This document shows positions 1-11,341 of a stretch of DNA of 64,000 bases, in pieces. The stretch's first letter is position 1; each line of letters begins with the position of its first letter. The notes below the pieces were generated by a model. It ran no database searches and was not told the origin of the DNA. It worked only from the letters and a program-made list of their open reading frames with translations. The DNA is taken from the NCBI GenBank assembly GCA_963556195.1, contig OY744519.1, positions 35,118,801 through 35,182,800 on the forward strand, given 5' to 3'. This DNA comes from Sepiola atlantica (Eukaryota; Mollusca; Cephalopoda; Sepiida; Sepiolidae). The position numbers were made by a program, and so were the translations under genes.

Positions 1-317
1 TTTTTTTTACTGCCTATTGTTATCAAGTGTCGGATTTTAGCTGCAACATCTTGTATGGAGTAGTAAATGGTAGATTAATAAGAAGTCTTGTCTCCAATAT
101 TTACTGAATATATGTGGTTTTAGAAATAGTACTGCAATTTGAAGTGTTTTCTTTAAATGTATGTGACGTTGTGAAGGGCGCTTATGAAGGGACTCTTTTG
201 AGTCAAAAGTATTGCACAAAAGGAAACACACCGTGGGACGGAAAGATACGAGCCATGTGAATAGATAACCAATATCTTAATAGACATATCACAATGCGCT
301 GTTGACCCCTCGCCTTC
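1..317. other. Unassigned AT-rich DNA
   Basis: I see no gene, RNA gene or recognisable repeat here. It leads into a CT-rich run and the first large (TA)n tract. Confidence 0.5.
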
Positions 318-464
<147 letters not shown>

Positions 465-479
465 GCACATCTATTATAT

Positions 480-816
480 TAGTTAATGTAGATGTTAATC
501 CGTTGAAACTCCAGTGTTTATAAAAAGTTCTCAATAACAAGTAGATCTGTTATTTAGTATAATGTTTTATTTATACAAACATTATTGGTTACATATGTGC
601 ATACTTGTTTCGGTTGTACGCTTTATAGAGAGTCAACCTCTTCAGACAAAAAAAAAACGAGGAAGTTAAATGAATTTGAGAAAGTTTCCTATTAGGTATA
701 TTTTTTCTAAATTTATTTCACTTCCTTGTTTTTTGGTCTTAAGAGTTTGACTCTCTGTGAAGAGTATAACAGAAATATGTATGCCCATATGTAACCAATA
801 ATGCTTGTATAAATAA
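480..816. mobile_element. Penelope-like inverted repeat with hammerhead-like motif
   Basis: Positions 567-604 and 779-816 are reverse complements at 36 of 38 positions, and similarity extends inward to about 650 and 737. On the minus strand the left arm has CTGAAGA (639-645), then a spacer, then GAAAC (607-611). That order and spacing recur in four other palindromes of this window, one of which contains a Penelope reverse transcriptase motif. I infer a decayed snapback copy of a Penelope-like element or its terminal repeats. No coding sequence remains. A related half-copy lies at 3244-3430. Confidence 0.5.
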
Positions 817-823
817 GAATTTA

Positions 824-825
<2 letters not shown>

Positions 826-872
<47 letters not shown>
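826..872. repeat. (TA)n microsatellite, 3' tail of a minus-strand SINE
   Basis: Uninterrupted TA dinucleotide. It directly follows the 3' end, in minus orientation, of the hammerhead-like SINE at 873-1012, so it may have grown from that element's TA-rich tail. Confidence 0.9.
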
Positions 873-875
<3 letters not shown>

Positions 876-1012
876 TCACTGACATTCGTTTTGCCGTTGT
901 ACAGCTCATCAACGTGGCGTGATCTGGCGAGATTATAAACCGGGACCCTAGTGGATGAAGTCTGGCGCCAATTTCACAGTCTGTGATACTATCCATAGCG
1001 CCAATCACGTGG
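873..1012 (-). mobile_element. tRNA-headed SINE with decayed hammerhead-like core
   Basis: On the minus strand a pol III A-box-like TTGGCGCTATGGATAG (989-1004) is followed by a B-box-like CGGTTTATAATCTC (931-944). Then come TTGATGA (906-912), a hairpin GCTGT-ACA-ACGGC (893-905) and AAAAC (888-892). The order matches the better-preserved copy at 58774-58910: head, CTGATGA-like box, stem II, GAAAC-like box, TA-rich tail. The core is mutated (TTGATGA, AAAA), so this copy should be inactive. Head and hairpin are directly visible; family membership is an inference. Confidence 0.55.
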
Positions 1013-1560
1013 ATAAACTTTTTTGTCCTGCGTCTATTAAGGATTTAGGTAGCATCTGGGAATTCGAGTGACAAGTAGAACTGACGTGTTTTTTTTCTTC
1101 TATTTATGAATGAGTAACCACGCATCAAGGCTAAAGACCACTCAAGAAGACGAATTATTGAGTGGAATGTTGAAGAATAGTATGCGAGAATTGAACATGT
1201 TAAATATAATAGACAACATTTTATTAAAGAATAAACAATTTGCCAATTTAAAAAATAAATGTTTAGTTTGAAATAATTTAAGTATATTCTATTCTTTATG
1301 TTCAAATTGCAATGTTCAAATCTCTAGAGTTAGATGACCAAAAGTGTTCTGTTAACAAACTCGCCGCTTATAACAACAGTAAAAAACGGAATTGCAGGAA
1401 ATGAAATTTTCTCTAGAGAAAGGACTTATTTCCGAAAATTAAGATTAAAAAATATTACATTCTGAACGCTTTCTAATAAATAAATAATTTCACATTTCAT
1501 TATGAGAACAGTGTATGATAAGTATTTGTTGATATTGGATTTGAAGACAGTCATGTTGTA
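1013..1560. other. Unassigned AT-rich DNA
   Basis: No gene or repeat recognised. Short frames here lack family motifs and have no compositional support. Confidence 0.5.
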
Positions 1561-1579
1561 GTCTGCGAAAGAAGCAGTC

Positions 1580-1926
1580 TCGTGGTAATGTGTTCCACAC
1601 TGATGGAAATGCCCCTATTTACTTGATTACCAGCGTAGGCAGAGCTAGGCACAGAGTCGGTTTTTAGTGTTGAGAAATTCACCTTCACTAAAAGGGACAC
1701 CCTGGATTTAATCTTTGAACATGGCAATTTAAACATAAAAAATATAAAATACTTGAATAATTTCAAATTAAACAATGCTTATTAAAATGAAACCGTTTAT
1801 AATGGAACTTTTTAAATCTAAATTTTCGGCAAAACAATTCTCTCTTCAGACCCATATCCATTTCCTATTGTTGTTATTGGTTGTGAGAATGCTATGCTAC
1901 ACTCTGATCTTAACCAAAAGGCCAAT
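1580..1926 (-). mobile_element. U2-headed SINE copy, minus strand
   Basis: The minus strand at 1897-1923 reads GGCCTTTTGGTTAAGATCAG then AGTGTAG, closely matching the 5' end of U2 snRNA. Further along, at about 1590-1715, are the family body words: an 'aatccag-ggtgtccct' block and, near the 3' end, 'aagtaaatagg'. The same words occur in the copies at 42655, 50935 and 54530. About 150 bp between head and body is not shared and may be an insertion. Confidence 0.6.
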
Positions 1927-1945
1927 ATGTCACGGGTGTGAAGTT

Positions 1946-2699
1946 CTTGGAGAGAAACCCTCAAAATGAAAATTCCGTTTCATGTTAGAGACACGGGCGA
2001 AAGCAATGTTCTCTGCAGCTGAGGTAGAGGACGAGTCTTTGCTGGAAATGTCATACTAGGAAGAACCACAGATTTGAAACTCAATCCGTGGACATAACGA
2101 GGAACTTCTTGGAAAAAAGCAACAGTACACCGATTCTTTTAAATATTGCATGGTTATTCTGTTTTTGTTTTCACTCTTTGTTGAAGTATGTATTGTTAGT
2201 CTCATGTGTTTGGTAAGGAACAAGTGGCCAATGGCTGCACATCTGACACGTAACTCTTCACTTCTTTTCTTTCGCACACTGACACTCTGACTGCATTTGC
2301 ATATGTCTGTCGGTGACTACCTATCTACAGAGACTTACGCCTTCTTAATTCACACGAATTCTTATGATAGTCAACCTCGTTTACGCGGATACTAGTAATC
2401 AAAACAACCCATTGTCGATTTAACCTCTTTCAAACTATGATTTCTGGAGAAATGTTTAAATTGAACTGATGTACACCCTACGTCAAAGAGTACGGAAAAA
2501 AAGTATGTTTCGCCAGTGATCACACACGCTATTTATCTAGATATATTACTAAACTATATATATACAATCATAATATTACGTTTCATATAAAAATTATTAG
2601 TGTCATTTCTGACGACCTAAAGGAAAACATCCGCTGTCAACTTTTTATTATAGAGTGAGGGATTTCTTTCCAAATTCATTTTAGGCGTCGGATAAGTTG
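1946..2699. other. Unassigned sequence
   Basis: Only short open frames without recognisable motifs (the longest, at 2056-2277 on the minus strand, is 73 codons). No repeat family identified. Confidence 0.4.
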
Positions 2700-2704
2700 T
2701 TGTC

Positions 2705-3189
2705 TGACTTGCTATTTGCTTTCTCGCTTCCGCTCACCACGTGAAATGGTTTCGTCCGGAGGGCTAGTAAAAAGCCATCTGTTTGTTCGCTCACTTTTGC
2801 CTGACGAAATAGAAGTCCATTTAATTATATGTATACGAGTGTATACGCTCCATAAAAAAACTGACGGGAAAAAATTGTCCTACGCCAGTGTTCACACGAA
2901 AATACATACGCATATAAGATAACATCTGAATCGATGAAGGTAAGAAAAAATAAAAAAGTGAGAAAGAAAACGTCTCAAACTGGAAAATTTAAACAGAAAA
3001 AAGGGGGAAAAAACGTATAAATTTGTAAAGAAAGCAGAAAGAGGAGAAAATAAGGAAAACGTCTCATCTGAGAAATATATAGAATGTGGAGGTTGTGTGA
3101 GATGCTATTTGCCTTCTTAATTCCCCTCTATGCTTAAAATGGATTCGTCCGGCAGTTTTTGACTCGCTAACTTTTATGTGACGAAGCGA

Positions 3190-3190
<1 letters not shown>
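2705..3190. repeat. Diverged direct repeat pair
   Basis: Two stretches, about 2708-2810 and 3102-3190, share a series of words in the same order: 'gctatttgc', 'ttcgtccgg', 'ctcgctaact/ctcgctcact' and 'tgacgaa'. They are separated by A-rich DNA. The second copy runs straight into a (TA)n tract. Family unknown. Confidence 0.45.

Positions 3191-3191
<1 letters not shown>

Positions 3192-3243
<52 letters not shown>
3192..3243. repeat. (TA)n microsatellite
   Basis: Uninterrupted TA dinucleotide, 52 bp. Confidence 0.95.
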
Positions 3244-3245
<2 letters not shown>

Positions 3246-3480
3246 ATGGTAATAATCCAGGTGAAAAATATCCACAGGGTGGTAATCCAGAGAATTTTAA
3301 CCGGGTTTATAAAAAGTGCTCAATATCAAAATAGAGCTTTATATATGATAATTTTATTTACACAGACATGTACAAAATCTGCGACACTGGCATGTCGATG
3401 TTATCGATCAACAGTTACTATAAACTGAGATCTCATAAGGAAGAGTTGGAATCCGATCTTAACCTCAGATCATATTTGGC

Positions 3481-3517
3481 GGAAAAAGTAATGCCTGTGG
3501 GAGAATAGTATACATAA

Positions 3518-3585
<68 letters not shown>

Positions 3586-3612
3586 TATTCTCCCATAGGC
3601 ATTACTTTTTCC
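3481..3612. repeat. Near-perfect inverted repeat around a (TA)n core
   Basis: Positions 3481-3512 and 3581-3612 are reverse complements at 31 of 32 positions and enclose about 68 bp of (TA)n. This could extrude as a cruciform with an AT-rich tip. The right arm leads into the tandem U2-like block that follows. Confidence 0.85.
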
Positions 3613-3614
3613 TT

Positions 3615-3810
3615 CGGGAAAAAGGTTGGTAGTGTAGTATATGTTTGTTATAATACTCTCCTCCCGGGCATTACCTTTTCTTTTCTCTGGGTGGGAGTAG
3701 TGTAGTATCTGTTCTGTGGTCATGATATTATTTTCCTATGCATTTGTTCTCTTGTTTTGAGGTAGGAGAAAGTGTGTAGTATCTGTTTTGTTTTTATGCG
3801 ATTATTTTAC
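3615..3810 (+). repeat. Tandem U2-like segments
   Basis: Three successive blocks contain versions of 'agtgtagtatctgttctgt' (about 3630, 3692 and 3773), each followed by a CCTATGCATTAC-like stretch and a G-rich 'gggtgggag'-like stretch. The shared word equals nucleotides just downstream of the branch-recognition region of U2 snRNA. Another single piece is at 4553-4612. These look like fragments of the U2-headed repeat family arranged in tandem. Confidence 0.4.
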
Positions 3811-3919
3811 TGTTGCATTACTGGCTGATATGCCGTATTCTTTGTTCGAAGTTAATAACTTGCTTGCACTAACCTTGTTTTTCTTCTCTCTCTCTCTGTT
3901 GTTTTTCGCTAGCCTGCTG

Positions 3920-4530
3920 TTGACGCTGTGACTATTAGCAGTAACTTTGTTTCTGCAATCTCCGTTGTCACGACCGTGATGCTTCGTCATTCGCCGACGC
4001 CGACGCCATCTCGCCCCCGACGGACTATTGTCCTCGCTCTGAAAATCAACTCAATTCACGACAAATTATTTTCGCTTTTAAGAGCCGCTTTATTTAGTAT
4101 TTCATTTTGCCGACCTGAACGAGTCCGTCAATCAGAGAGAGAGAATCTACGCTACCGCTTCCTTGTTATTTCAAAATTGCTTGGGAGGGGATCTAGGAGG
4201 ATTCAGTTCGTTTTCCTATCTTTCCGTCATGCGGAAATCTTTCGTGCGTCACATTCTGCGATGTTGGCTATCTCGCTCCCAGACAGTAACTGATTCAAAT
4301 CCCAATTCAATGTTCCCACGCTAGTCAGTCTCGTTTTGTTCTCGTCTAACTCTCGCGATCAACACCAGGTGTGATCTGACCTCTGTGACCTTAGATGAAT
4401 TTAAGGTTTCGTCAATGTCAGTGCGTATCCGTGGGAATCTCACAGAACCGAACTGTACGGGGTGACCTCGCCATAACCGCGTAAGTCAAACCCCATCTCG
4501 AATAGATGCGTCCAAGCCATTATATAACAC
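3920..4530. other. GC-richer, CpG-containing block, unassigned
   Basis: This stretch is clearly less AT-rich than its surroundings and contains many CpG dinucleotides. A 121-codon frame runs over 3928-4293 on the plus strand. It is rich in Arg and Ser, has no family motif I recognise, and has no homolog that I can name. It could be a decayed LTR, a promoter-proximal island or an old exon. On present evidence I do not call a gene. Confidence 0.3.
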
Positions 4531-4620
4531 CACCAGGTTTACCTCCTCCTTTGGATGTAGTGTAGAATTTGTTTTGTTATGAGACCAACCTCAAAGGCAT
4601 TACCTTTTTTCATGGAATTC

Positions 4621-6760
4621 GCTTAAGACAAGGCATGAAGCCACTTGATATAAGGAGCTATAAAGAACGAAAGATGAGGATGTGCTTATTTACTTTAGTC
4701 TTGAAAAGACCAATGATATAAGTAGGAGAAAAGAGAGTTCCACAAGCCTGCAGTTTTTCAAAGAAGCTTTCAGAATAGGAAGCTGTATCATAGTGAACCT
4801 TTTACGAAAAAATGGGCATAATCGGTTCTTTATTAGCAAATTCAACACTTACATTATATATTATAGCAAAAACTAATTTATTACTAGTAGTTAATGTTAA
4901 AAATACAATATATATTATGAAACTCCGGAAAGAAGTTAAATACGAAATATGTAAAACCCGACCGGCTATACAAAGAAAAAAGTATGAATTGATAAATAAG
5001 TATGGAACATCGAAAGTGTTTTTCATCTTTTCGTCTCGCCGCGAGGAGGATGAGATTCAGAATTTAATAGATAGATACGTGTGGTAGAAACTGCTTTGGG
5101 TAATTTGTGTTATTATGAAATCGAGACGAAGCCCAGCGATTTTATTTCCAGAGTTCATCATGAAATGTTGTGAAGAAAATTAAATTTATTAAATGCTGAT
5201 CGAATTATTTCCGTCCAGTTGCGAATTACCGGCGAATTATGGCCAATTAATGATATACTTGGTAATTTTAGTAGAAGACATCTTCGCTTACTACATAATA
5301 ATCGAATACGTAATTTCAGACGGTAATCAACGCACGAACTTGGTTTTGTATAGTTTGTCTGTTTTATGAAAAATCAACACATTTTTCTGTTATTTAAAGC
5401 CAACACACAATACGTGTGTAACCGATTCACAGATTGGTTTGGCTTTCTTAGGAGTAGTAGCGCAGTGAATATTGTATTTACGTATCGACTCTTGATTGGA
5501 GGTCCAGGGCACAGTATAAATATCGAAATAGCGTTTTTCTTTCTTTTTCCTTCTTTTATTTCAGAAAGAACACTGCGTACGTTACAATCCAGCCAAGCCC
5601 CTTTGGGACCTAAAATACCCTCAACAAGCAATGCAGATATACCGAGAGACTTTCATTGACGACTAAACAGAGAACACAAGTTAGTACGTAAACTCTCTCA
5701 CTAAGAAAACAGGCACGTTAAAATGCACATCTTTATATGCCTATCCTAGTTACACACACAATAAGCGCACATGATTCCAGCCGAGATGAGCCCACATAAA
5801 TTCTCTCACTAACACATCAGGTACGCTAATATACACACTCATACTTGCATGTCTATTCAGTTAAAGACACGTAAACGTACCACGCGCCTTCCGTACGAAA
5901 CGTGCGTACTATCTTTCCCCATACAGACAACGCATCAATTTCACTCATTTTCTTTTTTTATTGGATACTTTAAACTCTCATTCTCCACGAACTTTATCTT
6001 AACAGGTTGTTGAATATAATTAATTAGTTTTTCATGGGTAGATTTTGTTTACATTTTGATAATATCGCATTCTCTTCGGTTTTCTGTTTTACGGGATATC
6101 AATACATACAATGACGAAACACGATACCTATTGTAAACGATTCCTTGTATACGATTGGTTGAAATTAAAAGGTTGTACATTTCATTCATCGTTTTCAATC
6201 TTCTCATAGTATTGTTCATCTATGTTTTGAAGTAGTGAGTAGAGAACTCTGGCGACGGAAATGATAGTTTCCACTTAGCGTGATGAAAATTGAGTCATCT
6301 AAGTTAACAGAGTCGTAAAAATTGTAAGCAGCGAGTTCGTCAGATAAGATTGAAACACATCGGACAGCAGACGTGATGTTTGGTAGTGGCTTGACTCCAA
6401 AGTTTTACATCTCAAGTTTGATAGGCTGGCTGTGGCAAGGCTAACTGATGTAACGTGTATTTCATATTTTTATTATTTATATTTATTTTAATTTTATTGT
6501 TCATTCTTTTGTATGAAGAAATACAAAGTGATACATCAGAATCATGTTTTGCTTATAATATGAGTTCTGGAATAAATTGGCTTTGAAACTATTGTAAAAT
6601 AAATTACTGCATCAGTGATTATGTGATTCCATGTTACTTTATTTTAATTTTTATTATTTCTTTGCTCATAAAATTGAGCTCTCATACCGGATTTCCATTC
6701 CTGTGTGTGTGTTTTCGTCACACATAGTGAAATACACTGTTTATTTCTCATACACAAAAT
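4621..6760. other. Long unassigned stretch
   Basis: Overlapping frames at 4802-5087 (both strands) and 5366-5659 have no recognisable domains, and the two strands of the same DNA give equally long frames, which argues against coding. No SINE head or terminal repeat was seen. Confidence 0.4.
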
Positions 6761-6767
6761 TGGGAGG

Positions 6768-6990
6768 TGACGGTGGTTAAGTGGATAACGACACGGACTG
6801 AAGACTTGGGTGTTCCAAGTTCGAATCGATTCGGTTCCACAGTACATCTTTCACTTAAGGATGTTGGCAACCTTCTCGTGGTCCTTCCTGTAAGTACCCA
6901 ATGTCTTTCCAGAAAGATTTCTAACTAGAAAAACATCGGGGAAACTAATGCCAACATCAGAATCATATGATTCACACGAAAGAAGAAGAA
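6768..6990 (+). mobile_element. tRNA-headed SINE, family B
   Basis: The head has a pol III A-box-like GGTGGTTAAGTGGATAACG and a B-box-like AAGTTCGAATCG with tRNA-like spacing. The body, containing 'ggatgttggcaacctt' and 'gtccttcctgtaagta', recurs at 23028-23125 and 50757-50930. The 3' end is a GAA-rich tail. It lacks a full cloverleaf and is a SINE, not a functional tRNA gene. Confidence 0.75.
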
Positions 6991-7011
6991 GATACACAAA
7001 ATTCACTGTAT

Positions 7012-7033
7012 ATATATATATAGATAGAGAGAA

Positions 7034-7064
<31 letters not shown>

Positions 7065-7105
7065 TAGAAAAAGACAGATAGATGAGATAGACAAATAGAT
7101 ATGCT
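7012..7105. repeat. TA / GA / GACA / GATA microsatellite
   Basis: Compound simple repeat just downstream of the SINE. Confidence 0.85.
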
Positions 7106-7654
7106 CTCTTAAAAGTATACGGACTCATCACTTTTAGACAAGATGTCTTGAATTAATCCTTACTAAATTACCCTAGCACCACAGATATGCGACAGAAGCT
7201 AATGTATAATGCATTTCCTGCAATAAATACGTATCAACTCAGTGACGTGCCTAGAAAATAGTGCGGACCTTAATCCGATCGAAGGTTTATGACCGATTTT
7301 CTTTAAAAAATAGTTCATCGCAAGTCTCCAACTTGAAAGCCTGTTTAATCAATTGCTATTCGAAGGCTGGAAACAGCTTGATAAAAAAATTGTTTATCGT
7401 CAGTAAAGTTATTGACCGGAAGTGAGGCTGCCATAAATGCCTGAGGAAGTGCGACAAATTGATAATGAGGTTTTCCGTTGGAGATTTCATAATTTTTCGT
7501 TTTATTTTAAAAACATCACGATTATTAATTAGAAGTAGTTAATTACATTTTCGATGAAGCTAAACAGTTTGCTTGTTCAATTAGATACATTTTTCGCAAT
7601 GCATATAACAGAAGAAGCAATATCTAAAAGTGGTAAGTTTGTACCTTTATCCGA

Positions 7655-7657
<3 letters not shown>
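7106..7657. other. Unassigned sequence
   Basis: No coding signature or family repeat recognised. Confidence 0.4.

Positions 7658-7727
<70 letters not shown>
7658..7727. repeat. (TA)n microsatellite
   Basis: About 70 bp of TA dinucleotide abutting the left end of the mariner-type element that follows; TA is the target dinucleotide of that superfamily. Confidence 0.95.
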
Positions 7728-7729
<2 letters not shown>

Positions 7730-8664
7730 GGTGCTGTGCTGAAATCTGGACTAATTTTAACATTGCATAAAATTACCTATATTAAATTTATTGTTTATGT
7801 TTCTTGTTTTAGATTCGTATGACAACAAGCTGTCACATTAAGAACGAATTAAGCTACATATCCAGTGAATACGAATGGTGTACTGCAATTATTGTGGCCC
7901 TACGTTGTGACCGCATGCCCAAAGAGATTGTTTATTGTTTTTAATTTCCCAAAATCAGATTGCGAAAACGTCTAAAGAGTCTGGCATTGCTGGAGGTGTG
8001 TCTTTGTCTCCTCATAGAAAACACACAACAAACCGAGGTTTCCATGAAGAAGAACTTCCTGGAGCAGATTCAGGTCCTTATCGATTCAGTATGCCCATGC
8101 AGACATGAACGACAACGCTGATTGGGCATCAGACAAAGGTCCTTTATGCTATCCATGAAGACCTTTGATACAACAGCTATGTTCTTATATTCAAGCAGTG
8201 CTCTCAGAGGTAATGAAGATTACGAGAATTGAGAGATGTGAGCTGCTCATCATTTCCTTGAAACACAAACCTGCTAGACGGATCCGCTTCTTTTCTGATG
8301 ATATCTTTTGTTGATGCAAATATCAATCGTCGGAATAATAAAAGGATTTGTAAGGACCAATATGATGTTCTTGGGATTGGTAAAACCAAGTTTATTGCCG
8401 GACTCTTTCATGCCTCCCCACATCTTTGGCAAAGGTCAAACTGTAACACAAAACGTCTACGTATTTGCCGTGAAGAATATTGTGAAGCTGCAGTGAAAGC
8501 CATGGGTCCTCTCAACAGAATAGCGCTCCTGCTCATATGTCCACTTTACTCCGGCCTTAGTGTGATGAGAATCTGGACATGTCTTGGTCAAAGGAGTTCT
8601 ATGGGGCGTACTTGAGAAAAGTCTAATAAACATGCACGCAATACCGTCGACTCTCTGTGGACTA

Positions 8665-8668
<4 letters not shown>
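7728..8668 (+). pseudogene. Decayed Tc1/mariner-superfamily transposase element
   Basis: The element begins right after (TA)n with 'cagggtgctgtgctgaaa', a plausible terminal sequence. Around 8278-8345 the translation reads RIRFFSDD then, after a shift, DANINRRNNKRIC, matching the first catalytic aspartate region of a Tc1/mariner-type transposase. The 8308 frame continues with MPPHIFGKGQTVTQNVYVFA, the usual block before the second aspartate. Near 8580-8660, 'WSKEF' and 'YRRLSVDYH'-like fragments in shifted frames resemble the C-terminal part. Several frameshifts and stops are present, and the second and third catalytic positions are not intact. It is dead; its mode of action would have been cut-and-paste at TA. 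No clear right terminal repeat was seen. Confidence 0.6.

Positions 8669-8718
<50 letters not shown>
8669..8718. repeat. (TA)n microsatellite
   Basis: TA dinucleotide, about 48 bp, directly after the decayed transposase region. Confidence 0.95.
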
Positions 8719-8720
<2 letters not shown>

Positions 8721-8818
8721 GATTATAAAGGTAAACTTTTAGAGAGTTGGACCTATTGTGAAATAAGGAAAGCTCAATATACTGGATAGAGGAAAGCTCA
8801 ATATATTCATTGACGTAC
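8719..8818 (+). repeat. Short dispersed repeat bounded by (TA)n
   Basis: Shares 'aacttttagaga-ttggacctattgtga' words and a 'cattgacg-acc' 3' boundary with 40532-40684, which is likewise flanked by (TA)n on both sides. A 36-bp internal stretch ('ggaaagctcaatata') is partly duplicated here. Family unknown; too short to code. Confidence 0.5.
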
Positions 8819-8842
8819 CATATATATATATATATATATATA

Positions 8843-9120
<278 letters not shown>

Positions 9121-9299
9121 CAGGTGACTAACGTATGTAAAAGATTTCGGTCTATCTGGAAGCTGTGATTGAAGGTGGATTTAATAATATGAAACAGGAG
9201 AGATCAGATAACAATGTTATGAAGCAATTTCTTCTGTAAATACTTTTCATTCTGAATAAACACAGGTTTTCTATCATTATATCCTTTCATCTCTTCCCA

Positions 9300-10010
9300 G
9301 CCATGAAGTTGTTTTTGAAAGGAAAGCGTTGCCCAGATGATGCAGCTTTGATTTCTGAAGTTACGAAGCGGTTGGAGGACCAACCTGGGGTGTTCTACAA
9401 AACAGTGTCTAGAGCTGCATCACACGATGGGAGAAATCTCTGGGTGTCTAATCACTTGGATAACTGAAGATAAGTTATGGGTGTACGGGTACGATCCAGA
9501 AACAAAAAAGACAGTTGTCGCAATAAAAGTATCCCGAGGCTCCAAGGCCAAAAAAAGCGCGACAGGTGCGAAGCAGAATCTGGGTTATACTGACTGTCGT
9601 ATTTGATATCCGTGGAATTGCGCATCACGCACTGCAACGATAAACAGTGACAAAGAAGTAGTATAAAGACATTTGGACGGCGAAAACTGGTAACTGCATG
9701 ACGACAACGCCCTTGCCCATTCATCCAAATTGATCCAACCTTTCTTGGTGAAACATAGAATTTCAGTCGTTCGCCAACCTACCTACTCCCCAGACATGGA
9801 TACTTTCGACTTCTGGTAGTCTCGAAAATTGAAGACGCCACCGAAAGGTTCCCATTTTAAGACTAAAGAATAGATAATGCAGAACACGACGGCGAAGATG
9901 AACACCATTCCAAGAGAAGACTTGCAGAGGTGTTTTCGGCAGTGGATGGATCGGTGGGCTAAGTGTGTGAAAGCACAAGATCAGCTAGTTTGAGGGAACG
10001 CAGCTGGATG
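9300..10010 (+). pseudogene. mariner transposase pseudogene
   Basis: Starting near 9460 the conceptual protein shows mariner landmarks in several frames: an ITEDKLWVYGYDPETKK-like block at about 9463-9510, then 'KYPEAPRPKKARQVR' (9525-9570), and an in-frame stretch at 9697-9816. That stretch reads HDDNALAHSS, then VVRQPTYSPDMDTFDFW. Exactly 34 residues separate the aspartate at 9703 from the one at 9808, the D34D spacing of classical mariner transposases. The C-terminal words 'LKTPPKGSHFKTKE' and 'RCFRQWMDRWAKCVKAQ' follow, up to about 9985. Frameshifts and stops near 9430-9470, 9817 and 9870 inactivate it. The 9300-9450 stretch is open but unrecognised. Cut-and-paste transposition at TA is the family role. 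Confidence 0.8.
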
Positions 10011-10084
10011 CAACTGATACTAGGTGGAAGAGTAGAAAAGAGTAGCCAAGTAGAGAAATTTCACATCCACATCCACACATGTCC

Positions 10085-10086
<2 letters not shown>

Positions 10087-10152
<66 letters not shown>

Positions 10153-10156
10153 TATA

Positions 10157-10206
<50 letters not shown>
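10087..10206. repeat. (TA)n microsatellite
   Basis: TA dinucleotide with two short interruptions, downstream of the mariner remnant. Confidence 0.95.
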
Positions 10207-10210
<4 letters not shown>

Positions 10211-10790
10211 ATAATATTTGTCCTAGGACGGGTATAACAAATAAATATAGCATTAGTTTTACATTTTAATGTACTGTATTTTTTAGGGTATAATACGGTT
10301 TCGGTGGCACACCCTCCCTAAATGGTAAAGATTATAAAAATAAATACTCACTCTGTGTCTAGAAGACATGTTCCATAATTCTTAATGATAAGTTCAATAG
10401 TTTAGAATTTTACCAAGCGTATTATTGACGCTCACGCGGCCGTACCAATTCTTTAAATATGTATTACTTAATATAACCGAACATTTTATAAACACTTGTT
10501 TTCTTAATTAATTTGTTTGTATCTTACTTATTTTTTAAATTTTGGTTGGACGGGCGTAAGTTTGTGTGAGCGCACTACCTAAATAATGAAGTTTACAAGA
10601 GAGCATAATCGTACAATGTTACATGAAATGCATAATGATCGTTTCAAAAAAAATAATGTAAAAGTTTATATATGTGCACCCCCTAAATATTAACATTTAC
10701 AACAGAATAATGCGCCCATGTTACTCACCATTTCCCCTAGAATAGATATTCAAAAATTCATAGTTATCAGTTTTACTTTTTAGGAGATTA

Positions 10791-10792
<2 letters not shown>
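10207..10792. other. AT-rich DNA with a loose internal repeat
   Basis: A word like 'caccc-ccctaaat-atgaa-gtttacaa' appears near 10310, 10572 and 10677, suggesting a very old repeat. No coding signal. Confidence 0.35.

Positions 10793-10860
<68 letters not shown>
10793..10860. repeat. (TA)n at the 3' end of the LINE
   Basis: TA dinucleotide that starts directly after the LINE 3' UTR in minus orientation. It may be the element's own simple-repeat tail or a pre-existing target. Confidence 0.9.
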
Positions 10861-10863
<3 letters not shown>

Positions 10864-10942
10864 CATAGTTTACTCCGAACAAGGCAGGCCGCCACTGTAG
10901 ACGTAAGGGGCTAATGAGAAAACGGGGGGGGGAGGGTTCAAC

Positions 10943-11341
10943 CTAAAGTAGGAGCTGCGCAGCGGCGAGATGTCTGTTTACGTTAGTTTTACATTTCTGC
11001 ATGTCAGTAACGTCAGGAAAGCAGGAAGCAGGGAGGGAGTTCCAGAGTCCAGCAGCACGAGGAACGAAGCTTTTAGAGTAGAAAGCTCTACGGCATCTGG
11101 GGACGTCCACAGTGTATGGATGGTATTTAGCAGATTGTCGGGTTGGTCAAGTGAATTTACGTCGCGGAGGCAATAGAGCAGCAAGCTGATCAGAGCACAA
11201 TCCATTGAAGTACTTGTAAAACAGGCACAAGGATGCAACATTGCGGCGATGGTACAGAGGCTGGAGCTTGGTAGATAGTGTAGGACATATCAAGTTAGCA
11301 ACTCTTTTTCTGACCTTGTCTAAGAGGGAGAGACTAGGGGA
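10943..11341 (-). pseudogene. LINE ORF2 C-terminal part
   Basis: This continues the reverse transcriptase frame past a TAA at 11342-11344. Readable words include LLDKVRKRVANLICP, LYHRRNVASLCLFYKYFNG, PRCRRAFYSKSF and LWNSLPASCFPDVTDMQ, ending at a TAG (10943-10945). One further in-frame TGA occurs near 11157, in a position where related elements usually have arginine, consistent with a C-to-T change. This is the conserved tail domain after the polymerase thumb; the exact role is not known to me. Confidence 0.75.

Noticed and set aside
4802..5087. Overlapping 74-91 codon frames as a gene
   Set aside because: Both strands are equally open, composition is AT-driven and there is no domain.
6768..6840. 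Functional tRNA gene
   Set aside because: A and B boxes are present but no acceptor stem or cloverleaf, and the body repeats elsewhere as a SINE.
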